The position numbers and the translations under genes are program-made. Positions 25,102 to 33,231 of a DNA stretch of 64,000 nt are shown one piece after another (positions within the stretch are counted from its first letter, which is position 1; every line of letters starts with the position of its first letter). Where the stretch lies: contig NZ_AP024469.1 of NCBI RefSeq assembly GCF_016865365.1, forward strand, positions 3,998,501-4,062,500. Direction: 5' to 3'. The notes beneath the pieces were generated by a model. That model was not told the DNA's origin and ran no database searches. It worked only from the letters and a program-made list of their open reading frames with translations. This DNA is from Geobacter sp. SVR (GTDB lineage Bacteria; Desulfobacterota; Desulfuromonadia; Geobacterales; Pseudopelobacteraceae).

Positions 25102-27095
25102 ACGATCCTCACAGGGATCCTGATGCCGAAGGTACTCCCTCGGCCATAGCGGCTGCTGCAGCGCACATCGCCTTTCAGGACCTCCTTGACGAGCCGTGCC
25201 GTCAGGTAAAGACCGAGGCCGGTACCGGAAACCGCCGTTACATCCGGAGAAACAACCCGTACGAAGGGCTGAAAAAGCTTCGCCTGGTCTTCCGGCCGAA
25301 TGCCGATACCGGTATCTTCAATTGAAATCTCCACTGTCTCGGGCGTCGGTACCGGACCTGAAAGCGGGAAAGCATCCTCGGTACATCGGCTCACGGTAAT
25401 GAAAACGCCCCCCCTTTCCGTAAATTTTACCGCATTTGTCAGCAGATTGGCCAGACACTGCAGAAGCCTGCGCCTGTCGGTTCGCATGGTCAGGCGGATA
25501 GCTTTCACCGCGAGTTCAAGCCCCTTTTCCCGGGCCTCGACAGCCACCAGGTCCACCGCCTCATCAACCAGAGTGCCGATGTCGAACTCCTCGATTAACG
25601 GCTCCACCTTTCCCGACTCTATTCTGGACAGATCAATGACGTCGTTCAATAACGACATCAGGTGTTTTCCCGCGCGCAGAATGGCCGCCAGATTTTCCTT
25701 CTGCTCCGCATTGACCGGCCCCAACCATTCGTTCAGCAGGATGCTGGCGAATCCGATCACCGAGTTGAGCGGAGTTCGAATTTCATGGCTCATGGACGCT
25801 ATGAACATCGATTTCAGCCGATCCATCTCCAGAAGCTTCTGATTGGCCTCTGCCAAAGCCTTCGTCCTTTCGGCGACCTTCTGCTCCAGCTCATTATGGG
25901 CCTTCCGCAACGCTTCTTCCGCCTCCCTGCTTGCGGTGACGTCACGACAGACTACCAGGACATTCGGGGAACCGTTCAGGTCGTATATGGCCTGCGCCAG
26001 TTCTTCCACCCACAACAGGCCGCCATCCTTGCGGATCTTGCGTAACTGCCAGTGATAGACTCGCCCCGGCTCCCGCAGGCATTTGCGTAACTGTTCGGCC
26101 ACGGAACCTCTGTCTTCCCGATGAAAAATCTCCAGTACCGACGCCCCCTCCAACTCGTCGATAGCGTAGCCCAACTGGCTCGCTCCATAGGGATTGACCG
26201 AAAGGATCGTACCCGTGAGATCGAGTGTAAAGATCATGGTCGGAATCTCGTCATGCAGATTCCGGTAGCGCGCTTCGCTGTATCGCAAGGCTTCCTCTGC
26301 CCGTCTCCGCTCGGTTATATCGACCACAGCCCCGATGATCGCGGGACTTCCCTGATAGATGGTCCGTGAGTTGTAGGCCTCCAGACAGAGCACGACCCCA
26401 TCCTTCCTGATGCCGCTGAAGGTGTAATGTCCATACTGCTCGTCCCCTTCCAGCCGCTTTTGCAGATGCTCATCCAGACGAGACAGATCCTCCGGCAGCA
26501 CCAGCTCCCGGTAACCTCTGCTCACCAGTTCCCCGGCGGAATAACCGAAAATTTCAGCAAAAAAAGGATTGGCATAACAGAAGACACCATCGCGCATGAG
26601 GTAGAATCCTACCCGGGAATTTTCAGCCAAGTCTTTGAATTTATGTTCCGATTCCTGTAACTCCCTCTCGGTCCGCTGACGCTCCGAAATTTCCCTCACC
26701 AGAAACTCATTCGCCTCGGACAGCTCCCTGGTGCGCTCTTCCACGCGCCGCTCCAGGTCCCTGTACGACCGGGCAAGGTTTTCCTGGGCCTCCCTGCGCC
26801 TTTTGGTCATGTACGCCAGGCACCACAGCATGGCTATTCCCATGCCCCGGTTGACTATGGCAATCTTCTGTTCAAAGTTTTGGTGGGGAGACAGGAAAAA
26901 ACCGAGCGCCGTGAGCAGTGATCCGGCAGCGGGAAGCCATGCAATGCTGGCAATAGGCACGACATTGGCGGCAATAAGCAGCGGGATGGCATAGAGCAGC
27001 CATTCGCCGTACGCGAGGGGCGTGAGCACATCGAGTACGAATATGGTAGCGGTCAAAGCCAGCGCAAACAGGATATGGATGGCACGAGTGGTCAC
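25098..27095 (-). CDS. Membrane sensor histidine kinase with two PAS domains
   Basis: This 665-aa protein begins with three hydrophobic segments (about 8-95) linked to a coiled coil (about 105-150). Two PAS domains follow, each ending in the DITERRRAEEALR or DVTASREAEEALR linker, then another coiled coil. The HisKA domain has the phosphorylated His in SMSHEIRTPLNS (about 430). The HATPase contains NLLTNAVKF, DTGIGI and GTGLGLYL. It is likely to autophosphorylate in response to a signal sensed in the membrane or through a PAS cofactor. It starts with GTG, 12 bases after a second kinase gene. Confidence 0.92.
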   Translation of the reverse strand: MTTRAIHILFALALTATIFVLDVLTPLAYGEWLLYAIPLLIAANVVPIASIAWLPAAGSLLTALGFFLSPHQNFEQKIAIVNRGMGIAMLWCLAYMTKRRREAQENLARSYRDLERRVEERTRELSEANEFLVREISERQRTERELQESEHKFKDLAENSRVGFYLMRDGVFCYANPFFAEIFGYSAGELVSRGYRELVLPEDLSRLDEHLQKRLEGDEQYGHYTFSGIRKDGVVLCLEAYNSRTIYQGSPAIIGAVVDITERRRAEEALRYSEARYRNLHDEIPTMIFTLDLTGTILSVNPYGASQLGYAIDELEGASVLEIFHREDRGSVAEQLRKCLREPGRVYHWQLRKIRKDGGLLWVEELAQAIYDLNGSPNVLVVCRDVTASREAEEALRKAHNELEQKVAERTKALAEANQKLLEMDRLKSMFIASMSHEIRTPLNSVIGFASILLNEWLGPVNAEQKENLAAILRAGKHLMSLLNDVIDLSRIESGKVEPLIEEFDIGTLVDEAVDLVAVEAREKGLELAVKAIRLTMRTDRRRLLQCLANLLTNAVKFTERGGVFITVSRCTEDAFPLSGPVPTPETVEISIEDTGIGIRPEDQAKLFQPFVRVVSPDVTAVSGTGLGLYLTARLVKEVLKGDVRCSSRYGRGSTFGIRIPVRIV

Positions 27096-27107
27096 ACGAT
27101 TCGCCCG

Positions 27108-28727
27108 TTACGGTTCCAGGGTAAAGTAAAAGGCCGCGCCTTTTCCCAGTTCCCCTTCGGCCCACACTTTTCCACCATGACGCTTGATGATTCGCTGCAC
27201 GGTTGCCAACCCGATACCGACTCCCCCTCCCCCACCGATTCCGGCAGTTTCCTGTAGGCGCTCAAAGGGAATGAAAATCCTCTCGGCGTCCGCCATGCCG
27301 AAACCAGGGCCGTTATCCCTGACGAACAAGACCCCCCTGCCCTGAATGTGCACCAGTCCGAATTCGATGATCCCTTCCTCCCGCAGAGCAGTAAACTTCC
27401 AGGCGTTGCCAAAGAGATTGTCGATGACGACCCGCAGCAGACTGGAATCCCCGTTCACCACCACCCCCGGAGCTATGTGGAAAACGACCCGCCGCTCCGG
27501 CTCGCTCTTTTTTAGTTCCGCAGCTATCTCCCATGCAATAGCCGATATGTCGACCATCTCCCGCACCGGCTCCCGGCGCCCCAACTGGGAGAAATTGAGC
27601 AGTGCTTCGATCAGCTGGTTCATGCGAAGGGTTCCGTTATATACCTCCTGCAGATACCCGACGCACTCATTTCCCAGCTGATTACCGCAGATTTCGATCA
27701 CAGCCTGGCAGTAACCGCTGATCACCGTGAGCGGCTTGCGCAGGTCGTGAGCAACAGTATAACCATATGTTTCCAGCTCTCGATTGGCCTCTTCCTGTTC
27801 GGCAGCGCGCGCGATCAGGCTGGCGTTGAGCGTCTCGACCTCCTGCTCCAACAGCTTCCGCTCGGTGATGTCCTGAACCATGGCCAGCATGTATTTTTCA
27901 CCGCCGAATTCTATCAGTTCCGCTGACATCAGCCCCACAAAACGTGCACCCGACTTGCCTTTGAAGGTCAGCTCAAGGTCGCGGATGCCCCCCTGCTGCT
28001 GCAGGGTCCGAACCACCATGTCCCGATCGGCCGGATTGGCCCACAGCCCCAACTCCAGGGCTGTTCTTCCGATCACCTCGTGGCGTTCATATCCTGCGAT
28101 CTTCAGAAAGCTTTCGTTTACCTCGACCAGCCTGCCGTCGGCCAGAACCGAGATGCCCAGTGAAGCGGGCACCGCCTTGAAGATGGTGATGAACTTCGCT
28201 TCGGACTCCCGCAGGGCCGCCTCGGCGCGCTCGCGTTCCTTCTGGCTCTCCTCCAGTTGCCTGACCTTTTCCTCGAGCTTGATCGCCACGATTTCGCAGT
28301 ACCGCTCCAGGTGTTCTTCCTCTTCATCCGCCAAGCGCTCCGAGGAAATCTGTCCTGAGCGGTATTTTTCGAGGATGCTTTCCACCTCCTGCCAGATATT
28401 CACCGGGTCCTTGGGCTTGACAATATAACCTGCCGCCCCCAGCGAAAGACCGAGGTGCACATCCTTCTCTTCGGAGTAAGTGGCAGAGTAGAAGATGAAC
28501 GGAATCATCCGGAATTGGACTTCTTTTTCGAGATTTCTCAATAGCTGGAACCCATCCATTACCGGCATCAACGTATCCGATATGATCAGATCGGGTCGGG
28601 AGAACTTCGCCAGCGTCAGCGCCTCCAGTCCGTTCTTGGCTTCAACCACCCGATGCCCGTGCTGTTCGGCAATGTAGCGGAGAAGCCTCCGGCTGTCGCT
28701 GCTGTCATCGACGATCAGTATCTTCAC
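27108..28727 (-). CDS. REC-PAS-histidine kinase hybrid
   Basis: This 539-aa soluble protein starts with a receiver domain (LIVDDSSDSRRLL, Asp in IISDTLMPVMDG, Lys in VKPKDP), followed by a charged coiled coil, one PAS domain (about 180-300) and a kinase. The kinase His lies in YTVAHDLRKPL, a bacteriophytochrome-type HisKA, and the HATPase has NLFGNAWKF, DNGPGFG and GVGIGLATV with a five-Gly run. An N-terminal receiver on a kinase suggests control by another kinase. It starts at a GTG after AGGAGGCCTTTGC and is first in a three-gene set. Confidence 0.92.
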   Translation of the reverse strand: MKILIVDDSSDSRRLLRYIAEQHGHRVVEAKNGLEALTLAKFSRPDLIISDTLMPVMDGFQLLRNLEKEVQFRMIPFIFYSATYSEEKDVHLGLSLGAAGYIVKPKDPVNIWQEVESILEKYRSGQISSERLADEEEEHLERYCEIVAIKLEEKVRQLEESQKERERAEAALRESEAKFITIFKAVPASLGISVLADGRLVEVNESFLKIAGYERHEVIGRTALELGLWANPADRDMVVRTLQQQGGIRDLELTFKGKSGARFVGLMSAELIEFGGEKYMLAMVQDITERKLLEQEVETLNASLIARAAEQEEANRELETYGYTVAHDLRKPLTVISGYCQAVIEICGNQLGNECVGYLQEVYNGTLRMNQLIEALLNFSQLGRREPVREMVDISAIAWEIAAELKKSEPERRVVFHIAPGVVVNGDSSLLRVVIDNLFGNAWKFTALREEGIIEFGLVHIQGRGVLFVRDNGPGFGMADAERIFIPFERLQETAGIGGGGGVGIGLATVQRIIKRHGGKVWAEGELGKGAAFYFTLEP

Positions 28728-29081
28728 GCAAAGGCCTCCTGAGCTGCTGCTGTCGCCGTCGAGGATTCGGGTGCCATATAAGAAGTATAGCCCAAGTTAC
28801 GGTTGAGGCTGCGCGAGCGGGAACGCCGGCATCCGATTTTGCGGATGGACACCCAAACGCGGGGATGGAAAAAGACCGTACTGCCCTGCTGCGCCGAGTG
28901 CCTGTTACTATATTTGCATCCCGGCAAAATATTCACCTGCCCCCACAATCCTCGTGATGCCGGCTACTTAGGATCATTTCTGACGATTTATCCGCCAAAA
29001 ATTGCTATTGTCCCCGCCGGGGAACCCTTTTTACAACTACCTAACATGCTGGTGTTACTGAACAATTCTACTCCTTCCATC
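28728..29081. other. Intergenic region between divergent operons
   Basis: This spacer lies between the divergent two-component operon and the lipoprotein/L,D-transpeptidase pair. I see no gene in it. A short hairpin TCCCC-GCC-GGGGA sits near 29009-29021 followed by a broken T-run. The promoter for the rightward genes is the sigma-54-type element listed next. No promoter for the leftward kinase genes was convincing. Confidence 0.4.
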
Positions 29082-29097
29082 TGGCACAGTACCTGCT
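29082..29097 (+). promoter_or_regulatory. Sigma-54-type -24/-12 promoter
   Basis: TGGCACAGTACCTGCT matches the RpoN consensus (TGGCAC-N5-TTGC), with GG at 29083-29084 and GC at 29095-29096 exactly ten bases apart. The only core difference is C for the first T of TTGC. The lipoprotein start codon is 44 bases downstream. An enhancer-binding protein would be needed. Confidence 0.65.
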
Positions 29098-29140
29098 ATT
29101 TTCAAGAAATGGCCGGCTACTCTCGGACAAGGGGAATGCC

Positions 29141-29491
29141 ATGAAACCAATCAAAATAGCCGTAGCGATCGCCCTGTTGCCTCTGATGGCCGGCTGCGCC
29201 ACCGAGGGATTCGTCAATCGACAGATCGATCCTCTGGCCGACAGACTGGGCAAAATTGAAGCGAAGCTTTCGGCGCTTGAAAAACAGGCCGCAGCAGCCA
29301 AGGCGGGGGCCAATGAACTATCCCCTGCAGATCAGGCTGCACTCAAGGAAGCCCGGGATCTTTCCAAGATGGCTTACGAGAAAGCCTGCCGACTGGAAGA
29401 ACAGGTAAAACGGGCCGAGGAAGCCGCAGTTGATGCATCCAATTCCGCCCGTAAAAACCAGAAGATGTTCGAGCTACAGCAAAAGAAATAG
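29141..29491 (+). CDS. Small coiled-coil lipoprotein
   Basis: A 116-aa lipoprotein with lipobox LMAGC (Cys19). The mature part is almost entirely helical: heptads of Leu and Ala with many Lys, Glu and Gln, for example DPLADRLGKIEAKLSALEKQ and EEQVKRAEEAAVDASNSA. That composition recalls Lpp-like and Alr-type lipoproteins that trimerise and tether the outer membrane, though the usual C-terminal Lys link is not certain (it ends QQKK). The stop codon shares a base with the start of the L,D-transpeptidase gene, so the two probably act together on envelope-peptidoglycan linkage. Confidence 0.75.
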   Translation: MKPIKIAVAIALLPLMAGCATEGFVNRQIDPLADRLGKIEAKLSALEKQAAAAKAGANELSPADQAALKEARDLSKMAYEKACRLEEQVKRAEEAAVDASNSARKNQKMFELQQKK

Positions 29492-30438
29492 TGCGTTTCG
29501 GACATCACGAGGCTGACACCGTGGCATCCCTGTGGTGCTGCCGAAATTACGGTTGGCTCAGCAGCGTATGCAGACTCCTGCTAATCATATGCTGCGGCGG
29601 CTGCCTGTCGGGACATTGCCCTGCCCCTGCCGGTGCGGCACAGTACAGCTATGCGACCGGCTTCAGCGGTAAGATCCGGGACTACACGATTCAGATGGGG
29701 GAATCGCTGTTCGAAATCGCCCGGCGTTTCGATCTCGGTATCAATTCGATTCATCGCGCCAATCCGGGCGCCGATCTATTCATCCCCGCAGCAGGCACCC
29801 GGATCATACTGCCCACCGCCTGGATCCTGCCCGATGTGCCGGAATACGAAGGAATCGTCATCAATCTCCCGGAACTGCGACTGTACCTTTTTTCCCGTGA
29901 CGACTACAGGAGCTTTGCGACCTTTCCCCTCGGTGTCGGCGACCTGGGATACAACACTCCCGTCGGAGCTTTCACCATAATCGAAAAAATAACCGCCCCT
30001 GCCTGGTACGTACCGGCTTCGATCCGCCGGGAAGATCCGTCATTGCCCGCCGTGGTCCCCCCTGGACCGGACAATCCCCTAGGCAGTCACGCCCTGCGAC
30101 TTTCGCTGCCTTCAGTCCTGATCCACGGCACGAACAGTCCCTGGGGTATCGGCATGCGGTCGAGCCATGGCTGCCTGCGTCTGTATCCGGAGGATATTCT
30201 TCAGCTCTACCGTCTCGTGCGTCCCGGAACCCGCGTCACCATCGTGCAGCAGGCGGTCAAAGCCTCGATGCGGGGGGGCAGGGTATTCATTCAGGTACAC
30301 CAGTATGACGGAGTCGATTACCTGCGGGAGGCGCGCCGCGTACTCACCGGCAGAGACCTGTTTTGGCGTGTCGACTCGTCCAAGCTGAAGCTGGCCCTGC
30401 AGGAAAGGAGCGGGCTCCCGGTCGACATTACCAGGTAA
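29491..30438 (+). CDS. LysM-L,D-transpeptidase (YkuD family)
   Basis: This 315-aa exported enzyme forms 3-3 peptidoglycan cross-links or attaches lipoproteins to peptidoglycan. It has a signal peptide (about 20-50) and a LysM domain (about 65-110, YTIQMGESLFEIARRFDL). The YkuD catalytic domain (about 120-250) has the motif HGTN and then SSHGCLRLYPEDI, with the nucleophilic Cys in SHGC. The start is GTG at 29491, overlapping the lipoprotein stop; a GTG ten codons later is also possible. Expression is probably sigma-54 dependent through the upstream promoter. Confidence 0.9.
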   Translation: MRFGHHEADTVASLWCCRNYGWLSSVCRLLLIICCGGCLSGHCPAPAGAAQYSYATGFSGKIRDYTIQMGESLFEIARRFDLGINSIHRANPGADLFIPAAGTRIILPTAWILPDVPEYEGIVINLPELRLYLFSRDDYRSFATFPLGVGDLGYNTPVGAFTIIEKITAPAWYVPASIRREDPSLPAVVPPGPDNPLGSHALRLSLPSVLIHGTNSPWGIGMRSSHGCLRLYPEDILQLYRLVRPGTRVTIVQQAVKASMRGGRVFIQVHQYDGVDYLREARRVLTGRDLFWRVDSSKLKLALQERSGLPVDITR

Positions 30439-30483
30439 AAAGCATGTTTTTCGGATCAAAAGAGGCTGTGGAAAAAATTTTTG

Positions 30484-30512
30484 TTGTATTTCGGACGAAA
30501 TTTGGATATAAA
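30484..30512 (+). promoter_or_regulatory. Sigma-70 promoter of tRNA-Arg
   Basis: TTGTAT (30484-30489) and TATAAA (30507-30512) are 17 bases apart, ending 19 bases before the tRNA. Confidence 0.65.
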
Positions 30513-30531
30513 AAACGTTCGATTCATCCAA

Positions 30532-30608
30532 GCGCTCGTAGCTCAGCTGGATAGAGCAACGGACTACGAATCCGTAGGTCGGGAGTTCGAATCTCTCCGA
30601 GCGCGCCA
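30532..30608 (+). tRNA. tRNA-Arg (anticodon ACG)
   Basis: A 77-base gene with acceptor stem GCGCTCG/CGAGCGC and encoded CCA. The D arm reads AGCTCAGCTGGATAGAGC, and the anticodon loop CTACGAA gives ACG (read as ICG). The T loop contains TTCGAAT. Confidence 0.97.
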
Positions 30609-30614
30609 AAATTC

Positions 30615-30642
30615 AAGCCCTTACTTGCGTAAGGGCTTTTTC
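30615..30642 (+). terminator. Intrinsic terminator after tRNA-Arg
   Basis: AAGCCCTTAC (30615-30624) and GTAAGGGCTT (30629-30638) form a perfect ten-base stem with loop TTGC, followed by a T-run. Confidence 0.92.
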
Positions 30643-30667
30643 TTTTTGGTGTATCGTGGTGCACTCC

Positions 30668-30874
30668 CTAATGCACCATTACCGCGATCTCCGCCCGGCC
30701 ATCCTCCAGGATTCTCCGCACACGCCCGACCGCTCGGCGATATTGCTCGAACGTCGGGGCTGCCACCGCAACGCCTTTGATCTCCTCACCGTCCTGCTCA
30801 GCGATGATGTCGTCGCCCACAGATGCCCCATAAACATTGCACGGGACTTTGCCCGTGTAGGCTATCCGCCCCCC
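30668..30874 (-). pseudogene. C-terminal remnant of a phage-type protein (peptidase G2-like end)
   Basis: The minus strand encodes about 68 residues, from GGRIAYTGKVPCNVYGASVG to GRVRRILEDGRAEIAVMVH, then a stop. The frame is cut by a TAG at 30877-30875 and has no start codon or ribosome-binding site. The spacing of GRIAYTGKVPCNV, VGDDII and the closing RAEIAVMV resembles the end of peptidase-G2/pre-neck-appendage proteins found in phages and secreted proteins. It lies just beyond a tRNA gene, where mobile DNA often inserts. The following 270 bases (30875-31143) show no recognisable gene. Confidence 0.45.
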
Positions 30875-31143
30875 CTACCCCGATTCCTGAGCCGTTTTAC
30901 CAGAAGCACGTATTGGGAAGGTACAGACGACTAGATAGAGAGGATGGCATGGGACAACATTCATGTGCAAAAATAACCATCCATCCAGGGCGCGCCACAT
31001 TTTTTGATGTCGTTAAGTGGCGATTGCCTATCAAGCAGCAGCATCTTCGTCCCCATGCGAGTCTGGATCGCCGCCGGGTGATCATTGAAATTCCGCAGCG
31101 GTCTGAAGGGACTCCGTTAACGCCCTCAAGCCGCTGCTACCAT

Positions 31144-31911
31144 TCAGACAGGCTTACGTCCCAGACGCTTTCTCTTAGCATAAGCCCCAAGGCCCGCCAA
31201 GCCGCTGGCAAGCAGCAGACAGGAGGCCGGTTCGGGCACCGGGGCGGGTACGGGTACCGGAAGCAAGCCATTTTCGCCGCCGGTATACCATAGGTCAAAC
31301 ACCACGTCGTCGATCCCGACAATGGCGTCAAAGGCGTTGTTCGTGTTGTGAAAATCGAACTCCAGCGTGTACTTGGCGAAATCCGTACCCAAATTCTGGA
31401 AGTAGTCGGCCGGCAGGGTGATATGCCCCGTAGTGATCTCGGACTTCGGTCCCGTGGATGTTGTGGACCACTGTATATCCTTCTCCGCCAGCAACTTGCC
31501 ATCCCCTCTCAACAGGGCCGAAACATAGCCGATGTCGCCCGTGTTGCCGCTCGGATTAACCAGCGTCCACGCAATACCGTAGTTGAATGACAGCGAGAAG
31601 GGTGTGGATCTAGACAATGGATTCATCTCATACGTCGTCATGGCCCCCACCATCTGACTGTCATGGTTCATCTGTGCAAGAGCGATGCCGCCGGTCAAAC
31701 TCCTACCCCAGGATGACAGGTCGTACCGCCCCTGTTGGGCCTGGATAACCGAACTCACGGAGATGCCGACAGTATTCACGTTGCCCGTAGTGGTCCAGTT
31801 ACTTGTAGGCGTTGAAAAACTGTCGACAAACAACACGAGGGCATGGGCCTGCCCCACCAGGACGCCGAACAACACCGCCAGAACTACCGTGAAACGCATG
31901 CCATGTCTCAT
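31144..31911 (-). CDS. PEP-CTERM sorting-domain protein
   Basis: A 255-aa exported protein. A signal peptide (about 1-25, ending AHA) precedes a beta-rich domain with family phrases SFNYGIAWTLVNPSG and FDAIVGIDDVVFDL. The C-terminal sorting signal is PVPEPASCLLLASG, a hydrophobic helix and then a basic tail KRKRLGRK. Exosortase recognises this signal and cleaves after the PEP motif in bacteria that make exopolysaccharide. The exosortase gene is not in this window. AAGGAGGG precedes the ATG. A decayed second copy lies directly upstream, and sigma-54-type signals lie between. Confidence 0.88.
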   Translation of the reverse strand: MRHGMRFTVVLAVLFGVLVGQAHALVLFVDSFSTPTSNWTTTGNVNTVGISVSSVIQAQQGRYDLSSWGRSLTGGIALAQMNHDSQMVGAMTTYEMNPLSRSTPFSLSFNYGIAWTLVNPSGNTGDIGYVSALLRGDGKLLAEKDIQWSTTSTGPKSEITTGHITLPADYFQNLGTDFAKYTLEFDFHNTNNAFDAIVGIDDVVFDLWYTGGENGLLPVPVPAPVPEPASCLLLASGLAGLGAYAKRKRLGRKPV

Positions 31912-31947
31912 AGCGCAGCCCTCCTTTTAGGTGATAAGAAGGTACTA

Positions 31948-31961
31948 GCAAGAGGCATTCC
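31948..31961 (-). promoter_or_regulatory. Candidate sigma-54 promoter of the PEP-CTERM gene
   Basis: On the minus strand CGGAATGCCTCTTGCT has GG (31961-31960) and GC (31949-31948) ten bases apart, with a complete TTGC, about 37 bases before the start codon. PEP-CTERM genes in exosortase bacteria are often under RpoN and the PrsR regulator. Confidence 0.55.
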
Positions 31962-32025
31962 GTGCTGGTAACCGATTAAAAAACAAGCCATACAGCCGGA
32001 TTTCTGTGAACATCGAAAAATACTT

Positions 32026-32042
32026 TGTAAAGAATTCCGACA
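32026..32042 (-). promoter_or_regulatory. Possible PrsR-type upstream activator box
   Basis: TGTCGGAATTCTTTACA (minus strand) lies about 65 bases upstream of the -24 element, where an enhancer site is expected. The ends TGT and ACA are inverted, and the centre GGAATTC is palindromic. It resembles the TGT...CCGACA box I recall before PEP-CTERM genes; I could not check this. Confidence 0.35.
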
Positions 32043-32159
32043 CTTCGTTGCTTTTTTTCGCCACAATCACGAATTGGGCCGGTGTAGCTCCTTACAGGCG
32101 CTAGGCATTATCGAAATCGTCTTCCCGGCCATACGCCGTTACCGCCCTTCAAGCCGCTG

Positions 32160-32875
32160 CTACCATTCAGGCAGACCGATGTCCCAGCCACTCCTTTCTA
32201 CCCACGCCCCCAGGCCCGCCAATCCGCTAACAAGCAGGAGGCAGGTGGCCGGTTCGGGCACCGGGGCCGGTCCCGATCCGCCGGTCGGGGGTTACGTCAA
32301 ACGGTACGCTATCGATCCCCACGATGTTGTCAAACGCGCCGCTCCCGCTGTGAAACAGGAATTTCAAGGAGTAGCTGTCAAAGTCCGCGGCGTACGTGAA
32401 GTAGCTGGCCGGCAAGGGTGACATGCCCAGTAAACATTCCCCGGGTCTCGTAGACACATTATTTCTTTATCCGCTAGAAAGTAGCTTGATCTCTGGCCAT
32501 CCATATAGCCGTTCATCCTTACTGCGAAAGAGGCATCATCCCCGGGCCCCCGCTCGGATTGATCAGTTGCCACGCCACCGCATAATCGAACGACAGCGAG
32601 AGCGGAGCCGCCCCCCTGTGGGCATCCGTATCCTGGTGATCATTTGTCCTCCGCCCTGTACCAGGGCGAAATCCCCATCCACGACGCTGTTCCGGGAAGA
32701 AAGATCCCATCCTCCTTGAATGCGGGCGGACAGGTTGCCTCGACACTTAAATTTCCCATGGTGTTCAAGGTGCCAAAGCCAGATGTAAAATCGCTGTTGA
32801 GCACCGAGAGGGCATGGGCCTTGCCCCAGAACACTGAACAGCACCGTCAGAACCACCGGCGACGTTGATCGAGCA
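32160..32875 (-). pseudogene. Frameshifted tandem duplicate of the PEP-CTERM gene
   Basis: Pieces of a paralogue of the 31144-31911 protein appear in order but in changing frames. These are VVLTVLFSVLG (signal peptide), KAHALSVLNSDF, SLSFDYAVAWQLINPSGG, LPASYFTYAADFD and AFDNIVGIDSVPFDV, and finally VPEPATCLLLVSGLAGLGAW with a short tail. At least four frame changes separate them, and no start codon precedes the signal-peptide part. DNA beyond both stops is also similar (31115-31152 against 32137-32175), which shows that the copies arose by duplication of a unit of about 1 kb. Confidence 0.85.
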
Positions 32876-32995
32876 GACGAACAAAAGCTCCATTGCAATC
32901 CAGCCCAAACTCACTCAAATAGGGAATTGCCGAGGCACAGGTGATCTTCCGCCCGTTTCCGAGCGGAAGCCCCTAAATGCCAAAGAAAGGCCTGT

Positions 32996-33154
32996 TCAAA
33001 GCCTAAACCTCATTACTTCGATCACTACTCTTGCCGATTCTTGCCTCGCCTCCGACCTTCTCGACAAATTCAATCTCCTCCATCTTAAGAGCGGAAGATC
33101 CCGTCCTCGACATGCCCCCCCAATCTTCGCTCCTTGCGTAACATCTATCAACAT
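32996..33154 (-). CDS. Candidate small ORF with strong ribosome-binding site
   Basis: An ATG at 33154 is preceded by GCAGGAGGTGCGAAG, one of the best Shine-Dalgarno matches in the window, and opens 52 codons beginning MLIDVTQGAKIGG. The rest is Arg-rich and looks like read-through of non-coding DNA. A run of seven G follows codon 13, and a shift there would give a different frame, starting at an ATG just after it, with a more normal composition. It may be the decayed start of a lost gene. I cannot assign a function. The stretch 32876-32995 holds nothing else that I recognise. Confidence 0.2.
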   Translation of the reverse strand: MLIDVTQGAKIGGACRGRDLPLLRWRRLNLSRRSEARQESARVVIEVMRFRL

Positions 33155-33231
33155 CTTCGCACCTCCTGCCTGACTGGTATTTCGTCGTTCTGTAGGTAAT
33201 CCAATCAGTTCAGTCGGCTTGCCTCCGTGTA

